Shown: positions 53,423 to 62,316 of the stretch, piece after piece | Numbering within the stretch: position 1 is the stretch's first letter | Layout of the letters: each line of letters opens with the position of its first letter | NCBI GenBank assembly: GCA_016937855.1 | Contig: JAFGVU010000182.1 | Location: 1 to 64,000, forward strand | From: Bacteroidales bacterium | GTDB taxonomy: Bacteria > Bacteroidota > Bacteroidia > Bacteroidales > ML635J-15 | Length of the DNA stretch: 64,000 nt | Direction: 5' to 3' | Program-made: the position numbers and the translations under genes | Notes under the pieces: generated by a model | Database searches by the model: none | The model's input: the letters and a program-made list of their open reading frames with translations, nothing else | Told to the model about the DNA's origin: nothing

Positions 53423-55096
53423 ATGAGCGACGAACCAAAAATTATCTTTTCGATGGTGAATGTGAGCAAAAAAGTTCCACCACAAAAACAAATTTTAAAA
53501 AACATTTACCTATCATTTTTTTATGGCGCAAAAATTGGTATAATCGGGTTAAACGGATCAGGAAAATCAACATTGTTAAAAATCATTGCAGGTATTGATA
53601 AATCAATCGAAGGTGATGTCGTATTTTCTCCTGGATATAGTGTTGGATATTTAGCACAGGAACCTGAATTAGATAATACTAAAACTGTTAAAGAAATCAT
53701 CGAAGAAGGCGTTCAAGAGATTGTGAATCTTCTAAAAGAATATGAAGAAGTAAACGAAAAATTCGCCGAACCAATGTCGGATGATGAAATGAACAAACTC
53801 ATCGAAAGACAAGGCGAACTTACAGAACTGATCGACCATCACGATGCCTGGTCACTTGATAATAAACTCGAACGAGCAATGGATGCTCTGCGCTGTCCTC
53901 CTGCATATGAAGTTGTCGAACACCTCTCTGGAGGAGAGAAAAGACGTGTTGCATTATGCAGATTGTTGTTAACTGAACCAGATGTTTTATTACTTGATGA
54001 ACCAACAAACCACCTTGATGCAGAGTCTGTTCAATGGCTAGAACAACATCTACAGCAGTATAAAGGTACGGTTATCGCTGTTACTCACGATAGATATTTT
54101 CTCGACAATGTGGCCGGCTGGATTCTTGAATTAGATAGGGGAGAGGGCATACCATGGAAAGGTAACTACTCCTCGTGGTTAGAGCAAAAGACTAAACGAC
54201 TCGCTGACGAAGAAAAACAAGAATCAAAAAGACGTAAAACTCTCGAACGCGAACTTGAATGGGTTAGAATGTCACCAAAAGCAAGACACGCGAAATCAAA
54301 AGCAAGACTCTCGGCTTACGACAAAATGCTTAACGAAGATACCAAACAAAAAGAAGATAAACTCGAAATATATATCCCTAATGGTCCACGTCTCGGGGAT
54401 AAAGTCATTGATGCCGACAAGATCACAAAAGCATTTGGCGAAAAATTATTATTCGAAAATTTTACCTTTTCACTGCCTCCTGCGGGTATAGTTGGAATTA
54501 TTGGACCTAACGGAGCCGGAAAAACAACTCTTTTCCGTTTAATGATGGGCCACGTAAAGTCCGATTCAGGACAATTCGAAATTGGTGAGACTGTGAAAAT
54601 TGGATACGTTGATCAAACTCACGAAGAAATAGATCCGGAAAAATCAGTTTTTCAGGTAATTTCAGGAGGAAACGAACACTTACAAATCGGAGGTAAACTT
54701 ATGAATGCAAGAGCATATACCGGTCGATTTAACTTTAGTGGAGCAGATCAGGAAAAAAAATGTGGTGTTCTTTCAGGTGGTGAACGAAACAGACTACATC
54801 TTGCTATGACATTAAAATCAGAGTCAAATGTTTTATTGCTGGATGAACCAACAAATGATATTGATGTAAATACTCTTAGAGCTCTCGAAGAAGGATTAGA
54901 GAACTTTGCCGGTTGCGCAGTTATTATAACACACGACAGATGGTTCCTCGATAGAGTAGCAACTCACATTATCGCTTTTGAAAGTGACTCAGAAGTAGTC
55001 TTCTTTGAAGGAGGATATTCTCAATATGAAGAAAATAAAAAGAAAAGACTTGGTGATATCGAACCGAAAAGGATAAAGTACCGAAAGCTAGGATAA
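53423..55096 (+). CDS. ettA: Energy-dependent translational throttle protein EttA (ABC-F)
   Basis: A 557-residue soluble ABC-F ATPase that binds the ribosomal E site and gates translation by ATP/ADP ratio. Two ABC cassettes: GLNGSGKST / LSGGEKRR / LLLDEPTNHLD in the first, GPNGAGKTT / LSGGERNR / LLLDEPTNDID in the second. The arm and P-site tether lie between (about residues 90-135 and 240-305, the latter with WVRMSPKARHAKSKARL). Length and arm identify EttA rather than other ABC-F proteins. It has no membrane segment. Confidence 0.96.
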   Translation: MSDEPKIIFSMVNVSKKVPPQKQILKNIYLSFFYGAKIGIIGLNGSGKSTLLKIIAGIDKSIEGDVVFSPGYSVGYLAQEPELDNTKTVKEIIEEGVQEIVNLLKEYEEVNEKFAEPMSDDEMNKLIERQGELTELIDHHDAWSLDNKLERAMDALRCPPAYEVVEHLSGGEKRRVALCRLLLTEPDVLLLDEPTNHLDAESVQWLEQHLQQYKGTVIAVTHDRYFLDNVAGWILELDRGEGIPWKGNYSSWLEQKTKRLADEEKQESKRRKTLERELEWVRMSPKARHAKSKARLSAYDKMLNEDTKQKEDKLEIYIPNGPRLGDKVIDADKITKAFGEKLLFENFTFSLPPAGIVGIIGPNGAGKTTLFRLMMGHVKSDSGQFEIGETVKIGYVDQTHEEIDPEKSVFQVISGGNEHLQIGGKLMNARAYTGRFNFSGADQEKKCGVLSGGERNRLHLAMTLKSESNVLLLDEPTNDIDVNTLRALEEGLENFAGCAVIITHDRWFLDRVATHIIAFESDSEVVFFEGGYSQYEENKKKRLGDIEPKRIKYRKLG

Positions 55097-55117
55097 ATAA
55101 AGTGCTAAAAAAAGAAT

Positions 55118-57106
55118 ATGTCAATAAAAACTCTAAATAGTGGTAAAAAAAGAACAATTAAAACTATTTATATAAAAAAAATTTTGTTCTCGATATGGTT
55201 ACAAGTTATTCTCCTGACAATACATATCCCTAATTACTCCCAAATCACAAAATCATATCAAGACAGTCTTTTAAACCAATTACTTTTTTCCAACGATAGC
55301 TTAAAATCAAAAATTTACACCGATTTAGCTTACCTCTATTTAGATTCTACAGGCAATATAGCTATTAATTTTTCTCAAAACGCTCTCAAATTTGCAAAGA
55401 AGTTTGATAATCTAAATGACATCGCGTATTCCCATATTATGATTGGTTCTTCATTTTTAGCTAAAAGTAATTACAGCTTAGCTTTGGACGAATTTAAAAA
55501 AGCAATACCATACGCAGAGTCGCAGAAAAATTACTATCAACTACACACGATATTTAATAATATTGGAATTATTTACAAAATAGGAGAAAAATATGATTTA
55601 GCTTTAGAGTATTATAGTAAGGCTTTATATAATGCTAGTTTATGCGATGATTTACAAAGTGTTATACAAACATATAATAACATAGGAAATATTTATGTCA
55701 CTCAAGAAGACTATGAAAATGGATTACTTTATTATAATTTATCATTAGAAACTAGTAAAAACTTGGATGATTACTGTAGCCATTTACCAATGATTTACAA
55801 CAATATAGGATATGTCTATTTCTCTCAAAAATCCTTTTATGAGGCCGAAAAGTATTATATAGAAGCATATAGAGCATTTGATAGTTTAGATAATAAATAC
55901 GGAATGGCAGTAATCCTGAACAATATTGCAGAAATAAAAATACTAAAAAAAGATTTTAAAGAGGCAGAAATTTTAATTTTCGAAGCTGATAGCTTACATT
56001 CACTGATGGATTATCAAGATTCGCGGAAAAACCTATACTATACAACATATCAACTTTATAAAAATTCAAATAAATACGATAAAGCTCTACTTTTCTTAGA
56101 AAAATATCACAACCTAAACGATAGTATTTATACCTCTGAATTATCAGATAAACTTTCCGAACTTGAAACAATACATAGCGTTGATAAAATTAAACTACAA
56201 AATCAAGCCAAAGACATACAGATCCAAAAGCAAAAATTAACAAACCAGTTACTTTTTATTATTTTAAGCGTGTTAATAATATCTGCAATAATTCTCATCT
56301 ATTTATTTAAACAAAAACTTAAATTAAATGCCCTTTTAATAAATACTAACAATACTTTAGCTGCTAAAGATATTATAATTTCTGAAAATCTATCCTATTC
56401 CCGAAAACTACAAGAAAATTTCATGAATAGTTACAGAGAATTTTCTGAAATTGAACACTTCATATTTGACAAACCAAAATCAATTGTTGGTGGAGATTTC
56501 TATCTAATAAAAAATAAAACAAATAAAACATTTTTAGCATGTGCAGATTCTACAGGACATGGTGTTTCTGGCGCATTATTATCTGTTTTAGGAATAGAGT
56601 ATCTATCAAAATCTATTAGTACTTATTACACGACATCTGAAATACTTAATAACTTAAATAATAGATTTTTAAACTATGTTACTAAGAGCAATGATTTAGG
56701 TTCAGAATCGCTTTGCATCAGTTTAATTTCTATCGAGGATAACACCATTGAATTTTCTGGATCAAAACATAAAGTTTGGCATTATTGTAATAAAACCAAA
56801 ATTCTTTACGAATTTAAAACCGACGCACATATAATCGGCAATAGTACACCACACGAGTTTACAAAGCAAACAATTAAAACAACAAAAGGAGATATAATAT
56901 TTCTATCTAGCGATGGTTATCCAGACCAATTTGGGGATAATGACAAAGGAAAATATAAATATTCTCGCTTTAGAAAATTGCTAGAAAAATGTTCGGGTTT
57001 AGAATTTTCTAAAATTCCAATGCACTTAGATCAGGAGCTTAATTCATGGTGTGGACAAACTGAACAAACAGATGATATATTAGTTATTGGAATAAAAATT
57101 TCTTAA
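55118..57106 (+). CDS. TPR sensor with SpoIIE-type PP2C phosphatase
   Basis: A 662-residue protein: long signal/anchor (about 20-40), six or more TPR repeats (about 60-330; SLALDEFKKAI, DLALEYYSKAL, ENGLLYYNLSL), a coiled coil, one membrane helix (about 377-397), and a cytoplasmic PP2C/SpoIIE phosphatase domain (about 430-662). The latter has GGDFYLIKN, ADSTGHGVSGALLSVLG and LSSDGYPDQFG, the metal-binding motifs. It likely dephosphorylates an anti-sigma-factor antagonist, as in other partner-switching systems. The TPRs would face the periplasm. No partner is adjacent; ettA is 21 bases upstream and mnmG 21 bases downstream. Confidence 0.88.
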   Translation: MSIKTLNSGKKRTIKTIYIKKILFSIWLQVILLTIHIPNYSQITKSYQDSLLNQLLFSNDSLKSKIYTDLAYLYLDSTGNIAINFSQNALKFAKKFDNLNDIAYSHIMIGSSFLAKSNYSLALDEFKKAIPYAESQKNYYQLHTIFNNIGIIYKIGEKYDLALEYYSKALYNASLCDDLQSVIQTYNNIGNIYVTQEDYENGLLYYNLSLETSKNLDDYCSHLPMIYNNIGYVYFSQKSFYEAEKYYIEAYRAFDSLDNKYGMAVILNNIAEIKILKKDFKEAEILIFEADSLHSLMDYQDSRKNLYYTTYQLYKNSNKYDKALLFLEKYHNLNDSIYTSELSDKLSELETIHSVDKIKLQNQAKDIQIQKQKLTNQLLFIILSVLIISAIILIYLFKQKLKLNALLINTNNTLAAKDIIISENLSYSRKLQENFMNSYREFSEIEHFIFDKPKSIVGGDFYLIKNKTNKTFLACADSTGHGVSGALLSVLGIEYLSKSISTYYTTSEILNNLNNRFLNYVTKSNDLGSESLCISLISIEDNTIEFSGSKHKVWHYCNKTKILYEFKTDAHIIGNSTPHEFTKQTIKTTKGDIIFLSSDGYPDQFGDNDKGKYKYSRFRKLLEKCSGLEFSKIPMHLDQELNSWCGQTEQTDDILVIGIKIS

Positions 57107-57111
57107 TTTTG
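57104..57111 (+). promoter_or_regulatory. -7 promoter element of mnmG
   Basis: TAATTTTG matches TAnnTTTG and overlaps the stop of the preceding gene, 16 bases before the mnmG ATG. Confidence 0.45.
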
Positions 57112-57127
57112 CAACAAACAATAAAAA

Positions 57128-59005
57128 ATGATTGATAATTACGATGTAATAGTTGTTGGGGCTGGTCATGCCGGCTGCGAAGCAGCGGCGGCAGCAGCAA
57201 ATCTTGGAAGTAAAACGCTTCTCATTACCATTGACATGAACAAAATTGCACAAATGTCGTGTAATCCTGCAATGGGAGGAGTTGCAAAGGGTCAGATTGT
57301 TAAAGAAATAGATGCTTTAGGTGGATATGCCGGAATAATTACAGATAAATCCATGATACAATACCGAATGCTAAACATGTCTAAAGGTCCGGCAATGTGG
57401 AGTCCCAGAGCGCAATGCGATCGCATGGTATTTAGTTTAGAATGGAGAAATACTCTAGAATCCTTACAAAACTTAGACTTTTGGCAAGATTCGGTTGTTG
57501 ATTTAATAATCGAAAAAAATAAAGTTACAGGAGTAATTACTGATTTAGGAGTAAAATTTTATGCTAAATCTGTAATTTTAACTGCCGGAACATTCTTAAA
57601 CGGGCTTATGCATATAGGTCAAACAAAGATTGTTGGTGGTAGAATTTCCGAGCCATCAGTTTCTGGTCTAACAGAACGGCTTGCAAATCAAGGATTTACT
57701 TACGACAGAATGAAAACTGGCACACCTGTACGAATTGACGGGAGAACGATAGACTTTTCAAAATTACAAAAGCAAGATGGAGACGATCATATAATGCCAT
57801 TTTCTTATTTACATACTTACAACCAAACATTTCTAAAACAGCGCAGTTGTTACATTGCTTATACTGACCAAGAAGTACACAGCACTTTAAAAACCGGTTT
57901 AGAAGAATCTCCACTGTACGACGGAACAATTCAAAGTATTGGACCACGATATTGTCCTAGTATAGAAACTAAACTTGTCACTTTTCCAGACAAGGATAAA
58001 CATCAATTATTTTTAGAACCCGAAGGCGAAAACACAATTGAATATTACTTAAATGGGTTTTCATCATCCCTGCCATGGCAAGTACAATTAGCATCACTTC
58101 GCAAAATTGAAGGTTTTGAAAATGCCAAAATATTTCGTCCCGGTTATGCAATTGAGTACGACTTTTTCCATCCTACACAGCTTAAAAATACACTTGAAAC
58201 TAAATTGATTGAAAACTTATACTTTGCAGGTCAGGTCAATGGAACAACAGGATACGAAGAAGCCGGAGCTCAGGGAATAATTGCAGGAATAAATGCTCAT
58301 CTAAAAATCAAAGGAAAAGCAGAATTTACCCTTAATCGAGACCAAGCATATATTGGCGTTCTAATTGACGATCTTGTAACAAAAGGTGTTGATGAACCTT
58401 ATCGAATGTTTACCTCACGTGCAGAATTTAGAATTCTTCTCCGTCAAGACAATGCAGATGTAAGACTAACTGAATTATCATATAACATCGGATTGGCAAG
58501 TAAAGAGCGTTTCGAGAGACTCACAACAAAGCTTAAAAATCGTGATGATTTGATTGCACAATTTAAAAAATTAAGTGTAAAGCCTGAAGTCGTAAACTCA
58601 ACTCTTGCAGATTTAGGAACATCTGAACTTAAACAAAGTGTAAAGCTTGAATCCATAATTTCTAGGCCACAAATAAAAGTAAACGACATTATTAATCTTC
58701 TTCCAAAATTAAAATCAAAAGTCGAGTCGTTTGGTGAAACAGGTCAAGAGATAATTGATGCTGCAGAAATTCTTTTAAAATACTCCGGCTATATAGACCG
58801 CGAAAGACTTATTGCTGATAAGCTAAAACGCCTTGAAAATATTATAATTGAAAACAAAATAGATTACGCTTCACTCAAATCACTCTCAACCGAAGCCAGA
58901 CAAAAATTATTGAAAATAAAACCTAAGACAATAGGACAAGCTTCAAGAATTAGTGGCGTTTCTCCCTCAGATATCAGTGTATTACTGGTTTTCCTGGGCA
59001 GATAA
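57128..59005 (+). CDS. mnmG: tRNA uridine-5-carboxymethylaminomethyl modification enzyme MnmG (GidA)
   Basis: A 625-residue FAD enzyme that, with MnmE, modifies the wobble uridine of certain tRNAs. FAD motif [12 protein letters not shown] (residues about 9-20). Further family segments: [46 protein letters not shown] and the YEEAGAQG...FTSRAEFR region. The C-terminal helical domain that binds MnmE is complete, ending [16 protein letters not shown]. The gene is often close to the replication origin in bacteria, which fits the parS site just after it. Confidence 0.96.
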   Translation: MIDNYDVIVVGAGHAGCEAAAAAANLGSKTLLITIDMNKIAQMSCNPAMGGVAKGQIVKEIDALGGYAGIITDKSMIQYRMLNMSKGPAMWSPRAQCDRMVFSLEWRNTLESLQNLDFWQDSVVDLIIEKNKVTGVITDLGVKFYAKSVILTAGTFLNGLMHIGQTKIVGGRISEPSVSGLTERLANQGFTYDRMKTGTPVRIDGRTIDFSKLQKQDGDDHIMPFSYLHTYNQTFLKQRSCYIAYTDQEVHSTLKTGLEESPLYDGTIQSIGPRYCPSIETKLVTFPDKDKHQLFLEPEGENTIEYYLNGFSSSLPWQVQLASLRKIEGFENAKIFRPGYAIEYDFFHPTQLKNTLETKLIENLYFAGQVNGTTGYEEAGAQGIIAGINAHLKIKGKAEFTLNRDQAYIGVLIDDLVTKGVDEPYRMFTSRAEFRILLRQDNADVRLTELSYNIGLASKERFERLTTKLKNRDDLIAQFKKLSVKPEVVNSTLADLGTSELKQSVKLESIISRPQIKVNDIINLLPKLKSKVESFGETGQEIIDAAEILLKYSGYIDRERLIADKLKRLENIIIENKIDYASLKSLSTEARQKLLKIKPKTIGQASRISGVSPSDISVLLVFLGR

Positions 59006-59009
59006 ACTT

Positions 59010-59025
59010 TGTTCCACGTGGAACA
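59010..59025. promoter_or_regulatory. parS site (ParB binding), perfect match
   Basis: TGTTCCACGTGGAACA is a perfect 16-base palindrome matching the parS consensus TGTTNCACGTGNAACA. It is intergenic, 4 bases after the mnmG stop. ParB (Spo0J) binds such sites to nucleate chromosome segregation near the origin. A one-mismatch copy lies at 60794. Confidence 0.9.
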
Positions 59026-59159
59026 AATTAAAAATAAGTGATGGTTTAGCTAATAAACTAATCTCCACAACAAGTATTATTTAACTAATTTGACTAATTA
59101 GCATATTCAAATTTAAAAGAATTTACTATCTTCGTAATAATAATTAAAACTTCTAGAGA

Positions 59160-60785
59160 ATGAAAATACAAGGTAATATTGTTGATGTATTTGCTCGCAA
59201 AATTTTTAAAGGCGAAATAACTATTGAGAATGAAAAAATAATTTCTATCGAAGAAAAAGAAGTTAACAGCGACCTTTATATTTTACCTGGCTTAATCGAT
59301 GCACATGTGCATATCGAAAGTTCAATGCTTATTCCAAGCGAATTTGCAAAACTTGCAGTAAGCAACGGTACTGTTGGAGTAGTAACAGATCCTCACGAAA
59401 TTGCAAATGTAATGGGTATAGAAGGTGTGAAATTTATGATTGAAAATTCAAAGACTACACCTCTTAAAACTTACTATTGTGCTCCATCCTGTGTACCGGC
59501 AACAACTTTCGAAACATCAGGTGCTATCTTAAGTTCATCAGAAATAGAAACTCTCTTTAAAGAATATAGCTTAAAAGTTCTTGGTGAAATGATGAATTAC
59601 CCCGGAGTAATATTTAATGATCCGGAAGTGCATGCTAAGCTAAAAATCGCAAAAAAATATAACGCAAATATCGACGGACACATTCCAGGCATAAAAGGCA
59701 AAGATTTAAAAAAATATATCGACGCAGGAATTTCGACTGACCACGAATGCTTTAACATAGAAGAAGCTATTGAAAAAATCAATCTCGGAATGAAAGTTTT
59801 AATAAGAGAAGGGTCAGCAGCACGAAATTTTGATGCATTACACCCTTTAATTTCCAAATTCAATAATATGGTAATGCTGTGCACAGACGACTCACACCCT
59901 GACGACCTTATTAAATATGGGCATATAAACAAAATATTGAAATTAGGAATTAAGAACAAAATAGACATATTTGACTTACTTCAGGCAACTTGTATTAATC
60001 CGGTAGAACATTACAATTTAGAAATTGGTCTATTAAGAGAAAACGATTTTGCAGATTTTATTGTCGTTGACAATTTATCAGACTTCAATATTTTAGAAAC
60101 TTATATTAATGGTGCACCGGTATATTCTCAGGGTCGAGTAATATTTAGCACAAAAAAAATAAATCCAATAAATAATTTTAAGGCTTCAAAAATATCTACA
60201 GATCAAATTCAAGTTGAAGACAAAAACACACCCATCAAGATTATCGAAGTAATCGACAAAGAATTGATTACCAGATCTTTCTCAACAAACTTAAAATCTG
60301 AAAATGGATTTCTAAAAACTGACATAAAAGGTGATATCCTTAAAATTGTAGTATATAATCGGTACAATCTAAACTCTACTCCTCAAATAGGATTTATAAA
60401 TGGTTTTGGTTTGACAAAAGGAGCACTCGCAACATCTATTGCACACGATAGCCATAATATAATTGCAGTTGGCTCTTCTGACGAAGAAATTTGCAATGCC
60501 ATTAACGAAATTGTAGAAAACAAAGGAGGGCTTACATACGTCCATAACACCGACTACTACACGCTTCCATTAGAATTTGCCGGTCTTATGACTCAATCAA
60601 ATCCACATGAAGTTGCTGATAATTACAATAGAATTAATGATGTAATCAAGGCGAATGGTTGCAAATTAACGGCGCCTTTTATGACACTTTCGTTTATGGC
60701 TCTACTAGTAATTCCAGAACTTAAAATTGGTGATAAAGGACTATTTGATGTAACAAAATTTGAATTTACATCATTATACAACTAA
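59160..60785 (+). CDS. ade: Adenine deaminase
   Basis: A 541-residue metalloenzyme of the amidohydrolase superfamily that converts adenine to hypoxanthine (purine salvage). Metal ligands begin in the GLIDAHVHIESSM motif; DPHEIANVMG, NYPGVIFND, DGHIPGIKG, STDHECF and CTDDSHPDDL are family segments. The C-terminal domain includes GLTKGALATSIAHDSHN, VAVGSSD and GGLTYV. It lies between the two parS sites. The start ATG 59160 gives the expected N-terminal beta strands. Confidence 0.95.
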   Translation: MKIQGNIVDVFARKIFKGEITIENEKIISIEEKEVNSDLYILPGLIDAHVHIESSMLIPSEFAKLAVSNGTVGVVTDPHEIANVMGIEGVKFMIENSKTTPLKTYYCAPSCVPATTFETSGAILSSSEIETLFKEYSLKVLGEMMNYPGVIFNDPEVHAKLKIAKKYNANIDGHIPGIKGKDLKKYIDAGISTDHECFNIEEAIEKINLGMKVLIREGSAARNFDALHPLISKFNNMVMLCTDDSHPDDLIKYGHINKILKLGIKNKIDIFDLLQATCINPVEHYNLEIGLLRENDFADFIVVDNLSDFNILETYINGAPVYSQGRVIFSTKKINPINNFKASKISTDQIQVEDKNTPIKIIEVIDKELITRSFSTNLKSENGFLKTDIKGDILKIVVYNRYNLNSTPQIGFINGFGLTKGALATSIAHDSHNIIAVGSSDEEICNAINEIVENKGGLTYVHNTDYYTLPLEFAGLMTQSNPHEVADNYNRINDVIKANGCKLTAPFMTLSFMALLVIPELKIGDKGLFDVTKFEFTSLYN

Positions 60786-60793
60786 AGCAAAAT

Positions 60794-60809
60794 TGTTCCA
60801 CATGGAACA
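60794..60809. promoter_or_regulatory. Near-perfect second parS-like site
   Basis: TGTTCCACATGGAACA differs from the parS consensus at one core base (CACATG instead of CACGTG). It is intergenic, 9 bases after ade. Together with 59010 it brackets ade. Confidence 0.6.
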
Positions 60810-60851
60810 TCTCTTAAATTACTGATTTACAACACTTTAAAGATTAAAAAA

Positions 60852-61304
60852 ATGATAGCCTTATTGCAAAGAGTAAATCACGCTAGTGTTAATATTGATA
60901 ACCAACTTTATTCTAAAATAGACAACGGAATTTTAGTACTACTAGGAATATCCGAAAATGATAACATAGAAGACATTGAGTGGTTAGCAAATAAAATTGT
61001 TAATCTCAGAATTTTTGACGATGAAAATGGCGTGATGAATAAATCTTGTATCGAAAAAAACCATAACTTGCTGGTTATCAGTCAGTTTACGCTTCATGCC
61101 AGAACAACAAAAGGCAATAGACCATCATATATTGATGCCGCTAAACCTGAAATTGCCGAACCGCTATATAATCAATTTGTTGATTATCTTAAAGAAAACA
61201 CAAACCAAAAAATACAAACCGGTGTTTTTGGTGCGAATATGCAGGTAGATTTATGTAACGATGGACCTGTAACAATAATTATCGATAGTAAAAATAGGAA
61301 ATAG
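60852..61304 (+). CDS. dtd: D-aminoacyl-tRNA deacylase
   Basis: A 150-residue editing enzyme removing D-amino acids from tRNA. Motifs: LLQRVNHASV at the start, LVISQFTLHA (the SQFTL active-site strand), and FGANMQVDLCNDGPVTI near the C terminus. The cross-subunit Gly-cisPro loop of Dtd is replaced in related proteins; here a normal NDGPVT is seen. It follows ade by 66 bases across the second parS-like site, so it may be separately transcribed. Confidence 0.95.
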   Translation: MIALLQRVNHASVNIDNQLYSKIDNGILVLLGISENDNIEDIEWLANKIVNLRIFDDENGVMNKSCIEKNHNLLVISQFTLHARTTKGNRPSYIDAAKPEIAEPLYNQFVDYLKENTNQKIQTGVFGANMQVDLCNDGPVTIIIDSKNRK

Positions 61305-61305
61305 A

Positions 61306-61498
61306 AGTACCCTTCGGCTCCGCTCAGGGTACTTGATACTGACACGATAAACAAATTCATTTGGCTCCATTTCGACGAAGCTCAATGCAACGCGCTTAGG
61401 GTACTTTGATTCTGCCATGGTAAATTATTACTGTATAAGTAACACCCATTTCAATGTATACCGCGTAGGTGGCTGAGTGGAGCCGAAGCCCCGAAGCA
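61306..61498. repeat. Cluster of REP-like palindromic repeats
   Basis: Three units in 190 bases. The first is the hairpin AGTACCCT (61306-61313) ... AGGGTACT (61326-61333), loop TCGGCTCCGCTC. The second spans about 61361-61405 (CCATTTCGACGAAGCTCA, CGCTTAGGGTACTT). The third is inverted, GGCTGAGTGGAGCCGAAGCC (about 61471-61490). The GC-rich CGGCTCCGCTCAGGG and GACGAAGCTCA phrases are typical of short palindromic repeats in Bacteroidota. The first hairpin is 2 bases after the dtd stop and may end its transcript. Confidence 0.65.
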
Positions 61499-61516
61499 CC
61501 ACATTCATTTTTTTTA

Positions 61517-61524
61517 TATATTTG
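61517..61524 (+). promoter_or_regulatory. -7 promoter element of the small lipoprotein gene
   Basis: TATATTTG matches TAnnTTTG, only 4 bases before the ATG at 61529. The sequence TATATTTGCATTAT is also found at 33975. Confidence 0.45.
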
Positions 61525-61528
61525 CATT

Positions 61529-61924
61529 ATGAAACTAAAACTTACAATTTTCCTTTCTATTATTATTCTAATTGCATTGCAATCATGTACAACAAACTCC
61601 CTAAAATCAGGGATTAGCGGAACATTGCAATATGGAGAAGGTAGCTGCGCATTCGATCCTAGCTTTAGAACATATACACCATATTCCGGGTATGTATATT
61701 TTGTAAATTCTTCCATTAAAGATACAACTTCTTTACCGATACAAGACATCTTGAATATTTCGGATAGTACTCCATGTACTGCCGGAAAATTCACAGTTAA
61801 ACTGGAAGTTGGTACATACTATTTGTGTTTAAGAGAGTATCCCGTTTTACTACAAGATAATTTATTTATCGTTCATCCTAATCAGACAACTGAACAAAAT
61901 TTCTGGATTTTTAAATGTATATAA
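61529..61924 (+). CDS. Small lipoprotein, function unknown
   Basis: A 131-residue protein with a lipoprotein signal (LQSC, Cys about residue 19). The mature part is beta-rich (YSGYVYFVN, GKFTVKLEVGTYYLCLREY, NFWIFKCI), looking like a small carboxypeptidase-regulatory-like or SdrD-like sandwich with paired Cys. No family is recognised. ATG 61529 is preferred to an ORF start at 61469, which lies inside the REP-like repeat. The MazG-like gene starts 7 bases after it. Confidence 0.75.
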   Translation: MKLKLTIFLSIIILIALQSCTTNSLKSGISGTLQYGEGSCAFDPSFRTYTPYSGYVYFVNSSIKDTTSLPIQDILNISDSTPCTAGKFTVKLEVGTYYLCLREYPVLLQDNLFIVHPNQTTEQNFWIFKCI

Positions 61925-61931
61925 TTTTAAT

Positions 61932-62258
61932 ATGATGACAATAGAAGATGCCCAAAATCGCGTTGACCAATGGATAAAAGAGTATGGCGTAAGATATTTT
62001 GATATAAAAACAAATATGATTGTTCTTACCGAAGAAGTTGGAGAGATGGCACGTGTAATAGCACGAAAATACGGAGAACAATCAGCTAAAAAAGATGAAA
62101 TACTCGACCTGGAGGACGAAATAGCAGATGTACTTTGGGTACTAATCTGCATAGCAAATCAATCAAACATCGACCTTACAAAAGCACTCGAAAAAACTAT
62201 AAATAAAAAAACAATTCGAGATTCGCAGCGCCATAAAAATAATAGCAAAATTCTTTAA
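61932..62258 (+). CDS. MazG-like nucleotide pyrophosphohydrolase
   Basis: A 108-residue all-alpha NTP pyrophosphohydrolase. The metal-binding EEVGE (residues about 33-37) and DEIADVLW (about 62-69) motifs are intact. Small MazG proteins hydrolyse dNTPs or (p)ppGpp-type nucleotides, a housecleaning role; the substrate is not known here. Start at 61932 or the adjacent ATG (61935). Confidence 0.88.
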   Translation: MMTIEDAQNRVDQWIKEYGVRYFDIKTNMIVLTEEVGEMARVIARKYGEQSAKKDEILDLEDEIADVLWVLICIANQSNIDLTKALEKTINKKTIRDSQRHKNNSKIL

Positions 62259-62284
62259 TATATAATTATTTAAACCATTTTCGT

Positions 62285-62292
62285 TATCTTTG
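62285..62292 (+). promoter_or_regulatory. -7 promoter element of deoC
   Basis: TATCTTTG matches TAnnTTTG, 24 bases before the ATG at 62317. It overlaps the longer ORF's TTG start (62290), arguing against that start. Confidence 0.5.
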
Positions 62293-62316
62293 CTTCACAA
62301 CAAAAACAAAAAAGAC

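Noticed and set aside
59040-59160. Possible oriC/DnaA boxes near parS
   Set aside because: Only a weak TCTCCACA-type match was seen; no cluster of TTATCCACA boxes. Proximity to oriC rests on parS and mnmG, not on boxes.
61396-61794. 132-residue - strand ORF
   Set aside because: It overlaps the REP-like cluster and the small lipoprotein gene in antisense, with no recognisable domain.
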